Of a stretch of 64,000 bases of DNA, positions 22,027 through 33,900 are shown piece by piece. The position numbers were made by a program, and so were the translations under genes. Position 1 is the stretch's first letter. Each line of letters opens with the position of its first letter. This DNA comes from Azorinus chamasolen (lineage: Eukaryota; Mollusca; Bivalvia; Cardiida; Solecurtidae). The stretch lies in contig OY755241.1 in NCBI GenBank assembly GCA_963576725.1, forward strand, positions 61,129,071 through 61,193,070, given 5' to 3'. The notes beneath the pieces are model-generated. The model did no database searches and was not told the DNA's origin. It saw only the letters and a program-made list of their open reading frames with translations.

Positions 22027-22226
22027 TACAGTAAAATCTCGATTATTCGAACAATCAAATACGTGCCATTGTCCATCTTTAAAACAGGTGACAGCTTAAT
22101 GCGGGGCGAAAGTCGTTCAGAAAGCTCCTTTGGGAGCATAACTTTTACCCTGATTTAAGTAGTCACCTGCCTAAAAGGCATTTATTCTTCATTACTAAAA
22201 GTTCGATGTATCGAGTTTGTACTGTA
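22027..22226. mobile_element. Family P element, TTCGA subfamily
   Basis: TACAGTAAAATCTCGATTATTCG to CGAGTTTGTACTGTA; the TATTCGAA-type subterminal region is classic for pogo-like ends. Confidence 0.75.
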
Positions 22227-22279
22227 CATATCAATATATATCAGTTGTAAAATGCGTCACAACATTCTTTCAGGTAAAA

Positions 22280-22534
22280 GGTTTACCCTTTTTCTCCAGA
22301 AATACACTTTTCTACGCCTTTGCAAACAGAGAAGACCCAGATCAGACCGCTAGAGGTCCGTCTGATCTGGGTCTGCTCTGTTTGCTTATGATATAAATGC
22401 AGTACTGATGCTACAGTTTCTGCCATGGCCAAAATATAATTATCCAGTGTTCATACGCTATTATAAAAATGAATTAAACTAATATGCATGACGTCATTAT
22501 TTATTGCATAAATATTCATGGAGTAAAAGGTTAA
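22280..22534 (+). mobile_element. Family D element
   Basis: TTTACCCTTTTTCTCC to GGAGTAAAAGGTTAA, with core at about 22,322-22,384 and TGCATGACGTCATTATTT. Confidence 0.8.
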
Positions 22535-22611
22535 AATAGTCAGCGATAAAAATCCCCACTCAGTCCCTGTCATCAGTAACCCTTACAACCGCTATCTGCG
22601 ACCTGATTCGC

Positions 22612-22680
22612 ATTTGCAAACAGTTTGGATCCAGATGAGACGCCGAGTAACTCAGGATTCACGCTCTAGGACAGTCGGTA
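22612..22680. mobile_element. Family F half core
   Basis: GCAAACAGTTTGGATCCAGA through GAGTAACTC, then broken; the second arm is absent. Confidence 0.5.
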
Positions 22681-22741
22681 AATAGTTTTTCAAAAGTTCA
22701 GAATCGAAAGTACTCCAAATTTATGCAGGTATTATTTTTTG

Positions 22742-22959
22742 TTAACCCATTACCTAATTGGCTATTTTTGGATACAACCTCTTTGAATAAATCTACCGAA
22801 AAGGACCATTAAGTAGAGAAAAGGATTTTTTTTTATAATTTTGTAGTTTGAAACCATTGTGATAAATAGAGCATTTGCAATGCTCTGTTTATCACAATGG
22901 TTTCACAAAGTGAATTTTACAGAGTCGTCAAAAGTCGTCAGTATGAGGGAATGAGTTAA
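22742..22959 (-). mobile_element. Family C element
   Basis: TTAACCCATTACC to GAGGGAATGAGTTAA. The core centre is shortened (GCATTTGC-AATGC), missing the CTCCTATAGGAG middle. Confidence 0.8.
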
Positions 22960-23029
22960 AGTGTACTAAAGGTTAAGATTATTGAACTAGCGATTGATCG
23001 ATGGGGGTAAATCATATCCATATGCATTT

Positions 23030-23620
23030 ATGATCAACATGTGATCAGGGTGTCAAACAGATTGGATCCTCATGAGACGCCGGGTTACTCGTCGTGTCAT
23101 CTGGATCCAAACTGTTTGCACAGACAAATCACACATTCGCCCATATATGGCTAAATATTAACAGCTTATAAATGTTCATCATCGGACCTGTTAACCTGGC
23201 AATCAGTGCAGACCCAGATCAGTCGTACCGTCTCCAGCACGGTGGCTCCACACCCGATTGACGTTTTCATTGTATCAGCTCATACACTACGCCATACGTC
23301 GCGTTTTAGCTCTTAATTCAATAGAGTAACCCTTTATCACCCTTTGTAAACATTGTAGACCAAGAACGTACACCTCTTGTAGGAATAAACTTCTACGGTT
23401 TCTGCTATAACCATGAATTCCTGTGTGTATATATTTCATGATACAAATTCAGCCAATCGATATGCATGACGTCATTATTTCTTACATGGTTATTCGCTGA
23501 GTAAAGACAATACTTCCCAAGTTAAGCCCGTCTTGGCTAGCACTGCAAACAGCTTGGATCCAGATGAGACGCCTAGTAACCCGGCGTCTCATCAGGATCC
23601 AATCTGTTTGACACTCGGTC
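23030..23620. mobile_element. Two family F cores and a family D relic
   Basis: Family F palindromes at about 23,050-23,120 and 23,546-23,611. Between them 23,330-23,500 keeps ATGCATGACGTCATTATTTC and other family D words but no core. Heavily decayed. Confidence 0.5.
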
Positions 23621-24101
23621 AGTAGTTTCTAAAAAAAATATCGAATTGAAAGTCAGTAAAAAAGTTCAGATAATCATAGATTGAACAAACATAGTTTTTT
23701 TAGCAGACATTATTTTTTTCAGACAGGAGAACTTTGTTTATAGATACGGGTATGGTGATAGCGATTCAGAAATATCCCCATATCTACTCGTCCGTTTCGT
23801 GAACCCTTTCTTCTAGCCGACAAACTCTTTTCGTGCTTAGACTCTATACTATTACCCTTTGTTATGCTTATTAACTGATCGCTCTCTTAAAGTAAAAGCT
23901 TTATTGTCTTTGCTACGTACAGTAGAATCTTCCTTAAGCGGCCATCAAAATGAGGTCTTAATGTGACCACCAGGCCAAAAATGGCCCGCCTTGGGGCTTC
24001 ACAGTTTTTCAAAGATAATCACGATATCACCTGCTGCGTGATCAATGTTGAGTGTTTTTGTGTTTTGCTGTTGTTGTTTTTTGTGTCCAAAACATTACTT
24101 G

Positions 24102-24302
24102 TTAACCTTTAACATGAGTGATTACTTATGCAAACAGTTTGGACCCAGATGAGTCGCCGAGAAACTCGGCGTCCCATCAGGATCCAAACTGTTTGACACC
24201 CTGGTTGCATTTTGGTAGACACATTCATTATAGCTTGAAATTTGAAAATGTAGTGGGTGAAAACAATTGCAAAAATAATTTACTCAGCAGGCAGAAGGTT
24301 AA
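24102..24302 (+). mobile_element. Family F TTAA element (reference copy)
   Basis: TTAACCTTTAACATGAG to CAGCAGGCAGAAGGTTAA. The core of about 65 bp, CAAACAGTTTGGACCCAGAT and near-complement, is centred on CGAG-AAA-CTCG. Confidence 0.85.
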
Positions 24303-24854
24303 TAAAAACGAATTTCTATCATAATTCATAAAACCAGTCTTAACAACCGCTTGGTAGGTATTGACCCTAATATATCATAGGCAAATGGTATAGACCGAGA
24401 TCAAATGACTACCGGAGAAGCCGTTTGACTAGTGTCTACACAATTTGCTTCTATGTCAGTCTAATTTAAAGTTTTTAAATGGTTCTAAGTTGAAGTACCC
24501 AGCTTAATAAGCTGTTGGATAGGGGTCGCGGTTATTGCGTGTCCCAATACTTACGGTAATTAGAATACAAAAATCGGGCGATTTTCATTGAAGTCTAAAC
24601 TTATTATTATTGAATTATTCCGTTCAAACAGGTTAAAGACAGCGTGTACCGGTTTCAAATTTCCTTTTGTTTCTTTTAAATAACTTTTAATAAATGTATT
24701 GTAGCATTCATTCGTTAAACGGTCTGTTAATTGTTAAATTAAAACTAACGGAATTGTGTTTTAAATGTGGCATTATCTGGTTTTACGGGATGAGATTTCA
24801 ACAACTTATTTCTTATGTGTTCTGTCTGTGTGTTGGTACTTATATATCGGATAA
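24303..24854. other. 5' flank of the membrane-protein gene
   Basis: A decayed hairpin at 24,380-24,455 (GCAAATGGTATAGACC... / ...GTGTCTACACAATTTGC) resembles a TTAA-family core. The rest is AT-rich unique sequence that should hold the 5' UTR and promoter; I cannot place a TATA box or start site. Confidence 0.4.
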
Positions 24855-24972
24855 ATGATGAAATTAGTGACCAACAAAATAGATTTGGGGGCTTGGATCC
24901 ATTCAAGTACCTCGCCCAAATTCCATAAACTGTATATACTACTTATTCTTCTGGTGCTCAGTGTGAATACAG
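24855..24972 (+). CDS. Exon 1: start codon and signal peptide
   Basis: ATG-ATG start with an in-frame TAA directly before it (24,852), so no upstream extension in this frame. Encodes 39 residues plus 1 nt: a polar N-region, then K-L-Y-I-L-L-I-L-L-V-L, a signal-peptide core. Donor is ACAG|GTAGGT. The phase-1 end G joins CC of exon 2 to give Ala. Which of the two ATGs is used is open. Only 40 codons, so easily missed. Confidence 0.8.
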
Positions 24973-27900
24973 GTAGGTAGCTGGCATTGCTGATTTGAAC
25001 CCTTCATTTCATATAAGTCAGAGCTGGGTCTACTCTGTTCGCAAAGACGAAAACAGAATCTTTATCAGATAAAACGTGTTTTATCTTGTATAAAATGGTG
25101 TCTGTTTAATATTTTAAAAATAAAGCTCTTCCTATCTTTTTAACCCGTTCCTTTACGAGATACCATGTAAAAGGTAATGCCATTCTGGATATTTATAACT
25201 GTAGAATCATATCCATATCATATCGTTATCAAACAGAACAGACTCTGCTCTGGGTCTACTCTGTTTGCAAAGGCGTAGAAAGGCGTATTTATGGAGTAGA
25301 GGGATAAGAAACATTATCAACGCGACAAAGCGCTTATTTTACAAGACCTCATATTTCCATGTTCATACTCTTCTCATCTGAGAGAATTGTAATTACACAC
25401 TCGTCTCATCTGAGAAGTGTGTGATCATATTCTTCTTATCTGATAAACTTGTGTTTACATTCTTCTCACTTAGGAAGTATGATCACATTCTTCTCACTGA
25501 GAAATGTGTGATCATATTCTTCTCGCCTGAGAAACTTGTGATTATATCCTTTTCACATGTGGACTTTGATGAGAACTAATTATGTGATTACATTCTTCTC
25601 ACATGAGAAATTTGTGATCACAATCTCTTCACTTGAGAAATGTTTGAGCACATTCTCCTAACCTGAGAAATTTGTGATTACATTCTTCTCACCTGTGGAC
25701 TTTGTGATCACATTCTAGTCACCTGAGAAATGTGCGATCACAATCTTCTCGCAAACCAATCACAAATTCCTCCGATTCTGAGAAGAATTTGATCGATGCC
25801 GGTCTTTCATTTGACATGGAATCACATTCTTCTTATGTTTACTTTAAGTTAGAAGAATTTGATCACAAAATTCTTATATACCTAGCCCTTCGCGGCCTAG
25901 ATCATACTTTGCATATCTCCTGGATCAAAACCAGAATATAACAAATCGATCTCGGCATGGTCGACAGCCCAACGCAAATAGCCTGCAACTTCCTTCACCC
26001 ATTCCCACCTATAAACGTGTTTTTCACGCATCTGATAACAGTGTAGACCCAGATCAGACGGCTCCTATAGGAGCCGTCTGATCAGGATCTGCTCTGTTTG
26101 CTAATGGAATTGGACATATCTGTTTCTATACTTTCTAAAATGGCAACAAGCTTCCACCTTCCATATTGATTATAACTATTTTGTCCATGAATATTCAATG
26201 GGTATTAAAATTTGGAATAAACACAGAACAGGGAAAGGGTTAACGATCTACAATAGAACCTGTCTTAACCCTTCGCTTGCTATTCGCGTCAATATACCTA
26301 CCTGTAAATAGTGAAGACCCAGATGAGACAGCTCCTACAGGAGCTGTCTCATCAGGGTCTGCACTATTTACAAGTTGATTGTGCAACCAGTGCACTCCAC
26401 AGCATTGACTGCACAGCGAAATACTTGTACACAGTGAAGATATATGTAATTAATCAACAGGGCATAGGTAAAGAAGGAGAACTGTATTTTAAAATTCAGC
26501 AAGCGAAGGGTTAATCGGTCAACAAAAAGAGGTATAATTGTGTGCCAGTAAAGCAGATGGTAGCTTAATACAGGTCAAACGTTATGCAGAAAGCTCTGTA
26601 TTACTTTTGCCCTGCATTAAGCAACCACCTGCAGTTTATAGTTGAAACATATTTTATTTCCATATTAGAGGAAATTGGGTCACAAGTTCTTACAACATTA
26701 GATTTGACCCTGCATTTTAAGACTTCTATCTTCAATAAATGAATGGCTGCTTAGAACAAGATCTACCGTACTTCCGGTTGGCATTATAATCACTAGTTTG
26801 ACTAGTATATTATCATTGTCATCTAAATTGTAGTTCACCTGGATCTAATAAATCACAAATTCGATCCTCAGTATTCTATAGTGTTTTGGTGTAGAAGGGT
26901 TAAAAACCCTTCGCTTGCTGAATTTTAAAATACATTTCTTCTTCTTTACCCATTGCCCTATTGTATAATTACATATATCTTCACTGTGTACAAGTATTTC
27001 GCTGTGCAATCACTGCTGTGGAGTGCACTGGCTGCACAATCAACTTGTAAATAGTGCAAACCATGATGAGAAAGCTCCTGCAGGAGCTGTCTCATCTGGG
27101 TCTTCACTATTTACAGGTAGGTATATTGACGTGAATAGCAAGCGAATGGTTAACCACGTCCCTGATACTAACGACCCCTTGACGCGATTGTAAACAGAGT
27201 ACACACAAAAACACTGATCATATAGCTCTATATAAAATGGAGAATCATTTATGGAAGAAAAATAAAACAAAGTAAACCATTCCGGTATAGAAAGAATACT
27301 TTGATCACACGTGAAAACAGTTTGGATCCTGTGCAGACACCGAATTCGGCATAACATCAGCATAGAAACTGTATGGCACCTGTATTGGCAATTGGCGTTT
27401 AGATAATAATAGATCATTGTTAACCCTTTTCCTCGTATAAATCTGGCTCTGCAGTTTATATCAATACCAAACATTTTTGTGTACATATTTCATTATAGAA
27501 AATCAGCTTATAAATATTTGTGATGCCAATAATATTTCTGGCATAGGTATGCAACAAGGAAAGGGGTGTTAATTGTCGGCTGTTTCTGCCTGTAGCCTGC
27601 TAAGCCAATATTTCGTTAATGGAAAATGCCTTCTAAATACGATTTCACAGCACACTTTCTTCCATTTTGTTTCAAAGGTGTATAAAACAGTTTGGATCCT
27701 GATGAGACACCGGATGACTCAGCGACTTATCTGATTCCAAACTGTTTGAAAATATGGTTACAATTCTGTCCACAGAAGACTCAAGGCTAGGAAATTATGG
27801 AATATATGGATATTCATGATCAAGCAAGATATGGATCCTTTCTGTGTGTTAGGTTCCAAACGTGGTGCGAGAAAATTGGTCTTTTAACCATTCGCTTACT

Positions 27901-30900
27901 ATTCACGTCAATAAACCTACATGTAAATAGTGGAGACCCAGATGAGACAGCTCCTGCAGGAGCTGTCTCATCAGGGTCTGCACTATTTACAAGTTGATTG
28001 TGCATCCAATGCACTCCACAGCAGTGGTTGCACAGCGATATACTTGTACACAGTGAAGATGTATGTAATTATACAACAGGGCATGGGTAAAGAAGGAGAA
28101 CTGTATTTTAAAATTCAGCAAGCGAAGGGTTAATCGGTTAACAAAAAGAGGTATAATTGTGTGCCAGTAAAGCAGATGGTAGCTTAATACAGGTCAAACG
28201 TTATGCAGAAAGCTGTGTATTACTTTTGCCCTGCATTAAGCAGGTGGCTGTTTAATGCGGGATTAAAGCAATAATTTTCGCCCTGCGTTAAGCTACCACC
28301 TGCCTCTTCAACCCATAACTAGATTTTGTTTTGATGGTCGGTTTAGAGGATGTCTACTTTATTTTGTCTTTATTTTTTCAGCCGCTATCTGCATTTTCCC
28401 AGCTGCTTTGCAAAATGCCAACTACACCAGCTCCAACTTTGGTTTGCTACAGTTTGAGGTTAGTAGACCTATTGCTATATATATGTGTGTTATTGTATTC
28501 ACCCATCAAAATAAGAACCATTGTCGGCCTTTAACCTTTCAACAGTATGAAAGTTCTGTCTGTAAAAACATCCTGCCTGCTATTTTCAAAAAGTATAGTT
28601 TGCTTAAATATGTATTTAAAAAGACATTCAGAATTTCAAACAGCCTGGATTCTGGTCACATGGATGTAAACTGTTCGCAATACCTATCAGCAGTTGGGTC
28701 TTTGAGTCGACCCCCTTAACATCTTATCAAGATAAAACAAGTTTGGAAAATTCTCAACTGTAATAAAACTTTACAACCATGTACAGCGGAACCTCGCTAA
28801 AGCGACCACTCCAAGAATAAACATCAGATTCTTTATAAGCAGGTGGCCGCTTAAGGAAGGATGGAAGTAATGCAGAAAGTTCCAATAGGAGCTGTTTGCA
28901 TAAAGTTCGTCCTGCTTAAGCTACCACCTGCTTCGCCACCCAAAATTAGACCTCTTTTTGGTGGTCACATTAGAGGAGTTTCATTTTATATCTAGTTAAC
29001 CATTTACTCCATGAAAATTATGTATAAAGTTATGACATCGTAAATATTAAGTAGATTATTGTTGAGAATGACATACGTACACAGAACATTTTGGCTCAGA
29101 CAGATCCTGTAGAATTAGATCTATATTACATACTGTAAGCAAACAGAGCTGACCCTGATCAGACGGCTCCTATATGTGCCGTCTGATCTGGGTCTATTCT
29201 GCTTGCAAAGGCGTAGAATGGCGTACTTATGGAGAAAAAATTAACTTAGGTGTTTCTACTTGTCATTAAACGACATGTGCGGCAAGAGTTTTGGCATATT
29301 TCAGGTACCACTTGCCGCTCATTGGCGTCAACCTCATCTTAATTCAAGAATGTGCGATAATTTCGGCTATCGGTGTAGTAGTTTTTCTAACTAAAACTGT
29401 TTGATTATAAGACCTGTTTCTTCGATTATGGTTCTTTTTTCTACACTAATATGAAAGCTTAACATTCTATTCTCTTCCACCACTGGCACAAAAGATAAAA
29501 TTGCAGGTAAGCATATTGATGCTAATCTTTATGTGTATACATGCATAATTAGGCTATATGTAACGTAAATACATTGCCTGGTTCCACTTACAGATCACTA
29601 ATCTAACCTACGCAGAGGACGGTGTCACGACATGGACCTGTTACTTGAGCAGCGGTAATACATACGTCATTCAGTAAGTACTGTTGTTTGTTAAGTCTGC
29701 TGAACAGCACCAATAGATATACGTCATTTAGTAATTACTGTTGTAAGTCTGCTGAACAGCACCATTAGATATAGGTCATTTAGTAAGTACTGTCGGTAAG
29801 TACTGCTGTTAGTTTGCTGAACAGCACCAATAGATATACGCCATTCAGTAAGTACTGTCGGTAAGTACTGTTGTAAGTCTGCTGAACAGCACCATTAGAT
29901 ATAGGTCATTTAGTAAGTACTGTCGGTAAGTACTGTTGTTAGTCTGCTGAACAGCACCAATAGATATACGTCATTCAGTAAGTAATGTTGTTATTCTGCT
30001 GAACAGCGCCAATAGATATACGTCATTCAGTAAGTAATGTTGTTATTCTGCTGAGCAGCACCAATAGATATACGTCATTCAATAAGTAATGTTGTTATTC
30101 TGCTGAACAGCACCAATAGATATACGTCATTCAATAAGTAATGTTGTTATTCTGCTGAGCAGCACCAATAGATATACGTCATTCAGTAAGTACTGCTGTT
30201 AGTCTGCTGAACAGCACCAATAGATATACGTCATTCAATAAGTAATGTTGTTATTCTGCTGAGCAGCACCAATAGATATACGTCATTCAGTAAGTACTGC
30301 TGTTAGTCTGCTGAACAGCACCAATAGATATACGTCATTCAATAAGTAATGTTGTTATTCTGCTGAGCAGCACCAATAGATATACGTCATTCAGTAAGTA
30401 CTGCTGTTAGTCTGCTGAACAGCACCAATAGATATACGTCATTCAATAAGTAATGTTGTTATTCTGCTGAGCAGCACCAATAGATATACGTCATTCAGTA
30501 AGTACTGCTGTTAGTCTGCTGAACAGCACCAATAGATATACGTCATTCAATAAGTAATGTTGTTATTCTGCTGAACAGCGCCAATAGATATACGTCATTC
30601 AATAAGTAATGTTGTTAGTCTGCTGAACAGCACCAATAGATATACGTCATTCAGTAAGTACTGCTGTTAGTCTGCTGAACAGCACCAATAGATATACGTC
30701 ATTCAATAAGTAATGTTGTTAGTCTGCTGAACAGCACCAGTAGATATACGTCATTCAATAAGTACTGTTGTTATTCTGCTGAGCAGCACCAATAGATATA
30801 CGTCATTCAATAAGTACTGTTGTTATTCTGCTGAACAGCACCAGTAGATATGTCATTCAGTAAGTACTGCTGTTAGTCTGCTGAACAGCACCAATAGATA

Positions 30901-33900
30901 TACGTCATTCAATAAGTAATGTTGTTAGTCTGCTGAGCAGCACCAATAGATATACGTCATTCAATAAGTAATGTTGTTATTCTGCTGAGCAGCACCAATA
31001 GATATACGTCATTCAGTAAGTACTGCTGTTAGTCTGCTGAACAGCACCAATAGATATACGTCATTCAATAAGTAATGTTGTTAGTCTGCTGAACAGCACC
31101 AGTAGATATACGTCATTCAATAAGTACTGTTGTTATTCTGCTGAGCAGCACCAATAGATATACGTCATTCAATAAGTAATGTTGTTAGTCTGCTGAACAG
31201 CACCAGTAGATATACGTCATTCAATAAGTAATGTTGTTAGTCTGCTGAACAGCACCAGTAGATATACGTCATTCAGTAAGTACTGCTGTTAGTCTGCTGA
31301 ACAGCACCAATAGATATACGTCATTCAATAAGTAATGTTGTTATTCTGCTGAACAGCGCCAATAGATATACGTCATTCAATAAGTAATGTTGTTATTCTG
31401 CTGAACAGCACCAATAGATATACGTCATTCAATAAGTAATGTTGTTAGTCTGCTGAACAGCACCAGTAGATATACGTCATTCAGTAAGTACTGCTGTTAG
31501 TCTGCTGAACAGCACCAATAGATATACGTCATTCAATAAGTAATGTTGTTATTCTGCTGAACAGCACCAATAGATATACGTCATTCAATAAGTAATGTTG
31601 TTATTCTGCTGAACAGCGCCAATAGATATACGTCATTCAGTAAGTACTGCTGTTAGTCTGCTGAACAGCACCAATAGATATACGTCATTCAATAAGTAAT
31701 GTTGTTAGTCTGCTGAACAGCACCAGTAGATATACGTCATTCAATAAGTAATGTTGTTAGTCTGCTGAACAGCACCAATAGATATACGTCATTCAATAAG
31801 TACTGTTGTTATTCTGCTGAACAGCGCCAATAGATATACGTCATTCAATAAGTAATGTTGTTAGTCTGCTGAGCAGCACAAATAGATATACGTCATTCAA
31901 TAAGTAATGTTGTTAGTCTGCTGAGCAGCACAAATAGATATACGTCATTCAGTAAGTACTGCTGTTAGTCTGCTGAACAGCACCAATAGATATACGTCAT
32001 TCAATAAGTAATGTTGTTAGTCTGCTGAGCAGCACAAATAGATATACGTCATTCAATAAGTAATGTTGTTAGTCTGCTGAACAGCACCAATAGATATACG
32101 TCATTCAATAAGTAATGTTGTTAGTCTGCTGAACAATACCAATAGATACGTCATTCAGTTTGTACTGTTGTTATTCCGCTGAACATTACCGATAGATATA
32201 CTGTTCAAAAAGTACTGATTTTCCAGTTGTTTGTTTTTCTGCTGAGCAGAAGTAAGTTAGATATACAATGGAACCTCAATATCTCGCAATATCTCGAACT
32301 TCTCGACCATACAAAGTACTTCCAGATAATAGAAATTCGAGTCATCCAATTTCTCAGCTTAATGCAGGACTAAAGTAATGCTGAAAGCTCCTGCAGGAGC
32401 TTTCAGCATTACTTTCTACCTGCATTAAGCTGTCACGTATCTTTCTTGATATGCGTAGTAATCCATCTAAGAACAGTTCTGTAACTTATGAAAGGACCGG
32501 ACTTTTACTTCGAGTTATCCTGGAGGTCGAGTTATCCGAGTTCAAGATATCGAAATTGAACTGTACTATTCAGAAAGTATCCATTTCTTGTTGAGCAATG
32601 ACACTAAATTATTCAGTAAGTACCATGTCTGCTAATTAGTGGCGCATTTTCTGTAGTACTGAATAAATATTTCCGCTTATACTTTATCACCAGATATTAA
32701 AGAATAATAGACAAAGTGCGTAGTGTTGAAACCATTGTGATCAATAATGCATTTGTTGCCACGAGGCAAATGCTCTGTTGATCACAATGGTTTCAAACCG
32801 TCACTTTTACAGAGGTGTCAAAAGGCATCAATATGAGGAAATAGGTTTAACCATTTCCTTCAAGGTATCGTATTGTCATGCATTTGCAAACAGAACAGAC
32901 CCAGATCAGACAGCTCCTATAGGAGCCGCCTGATCGGGGTCTGCTCTGTTTACTAATGGAATTTGATAGTTCTGTTTCTTTACTTTCTAAAATGGTTACA
33001 CTGTTCCAATTTCCATATTTCATTATACATACATGCATTTTGTCTCTGAATATTCAGTAGGTATTGAAATTTGGAAGAAACATAGAACAGGAAAGGGGTT
33101 AGTTGTCTTGCATACCAGGCACATCAGAGATCTGATTTATCTTTCCGTACCTCTCCGTACCAGGCGTGTAAAACACGTTATTAATCAAGTACTGTACTTT
33201 TCTATTAGCCCACACAATGATCACGTTATTAATCAAGTACATGTACTGTACTTTTATATTGGCCTACAAAATTAGGGTGTGCTTGTAGACAAGCTTAGAT
33301 ATTAATATGTACTCGTTGTCATTGCAATGTATTCTCGTTTATTTAACCCTATCCTTCAGATAAACATGTTTTCATGCATCTGCAAACAGAGAAGACCCAG
33401 ATCAGAGGGCTCCTAGAGGAGCCATCTGATCAGGGTCTGCTCTGTTTACTAATGGAATTTGATAGATTTGTTTATTTAGTTTCTAAAATTGCTACAATGT
33501 TCCACCTTCTATTTTTCTTTATAACTACTTTTGTCCATGGATCTTCAGTATATATTGAAATTTGTGCTGAAATGGATAACAATACAGTACAGCCTGTCTA
33601 TTAACCCTGTCCCTGTTCTGTGTCTATTTCAAATTTCGATACTTGCTGAGTATTCATGGACAAAATAGTTATAAACTTATAACGAAATATGGAAGGTGAA
33701 AAGTTGTAGCCATTTTAGGGAGTAAAGAAACAAATATTTAAAAAGTTCCATTAGCAAACAGAGTAGGCCCTGATAAGACGGCTCCTATAGGGTAATAGGA
33801 GTCGTGTGGTATGGGTTTACTCTGTTTGCAAATGCATGAAAACGCATTTACATTAAGGAAAAGGTTAAGCAGCCATAAAAATAGGTCTAATTATGGGCTA

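Noticed and set aside
27040..27486. 148-codon minus-strand ORF
   Set aside because: It runs through a family B core, spacer and repeat relics; no domain, no splice support.
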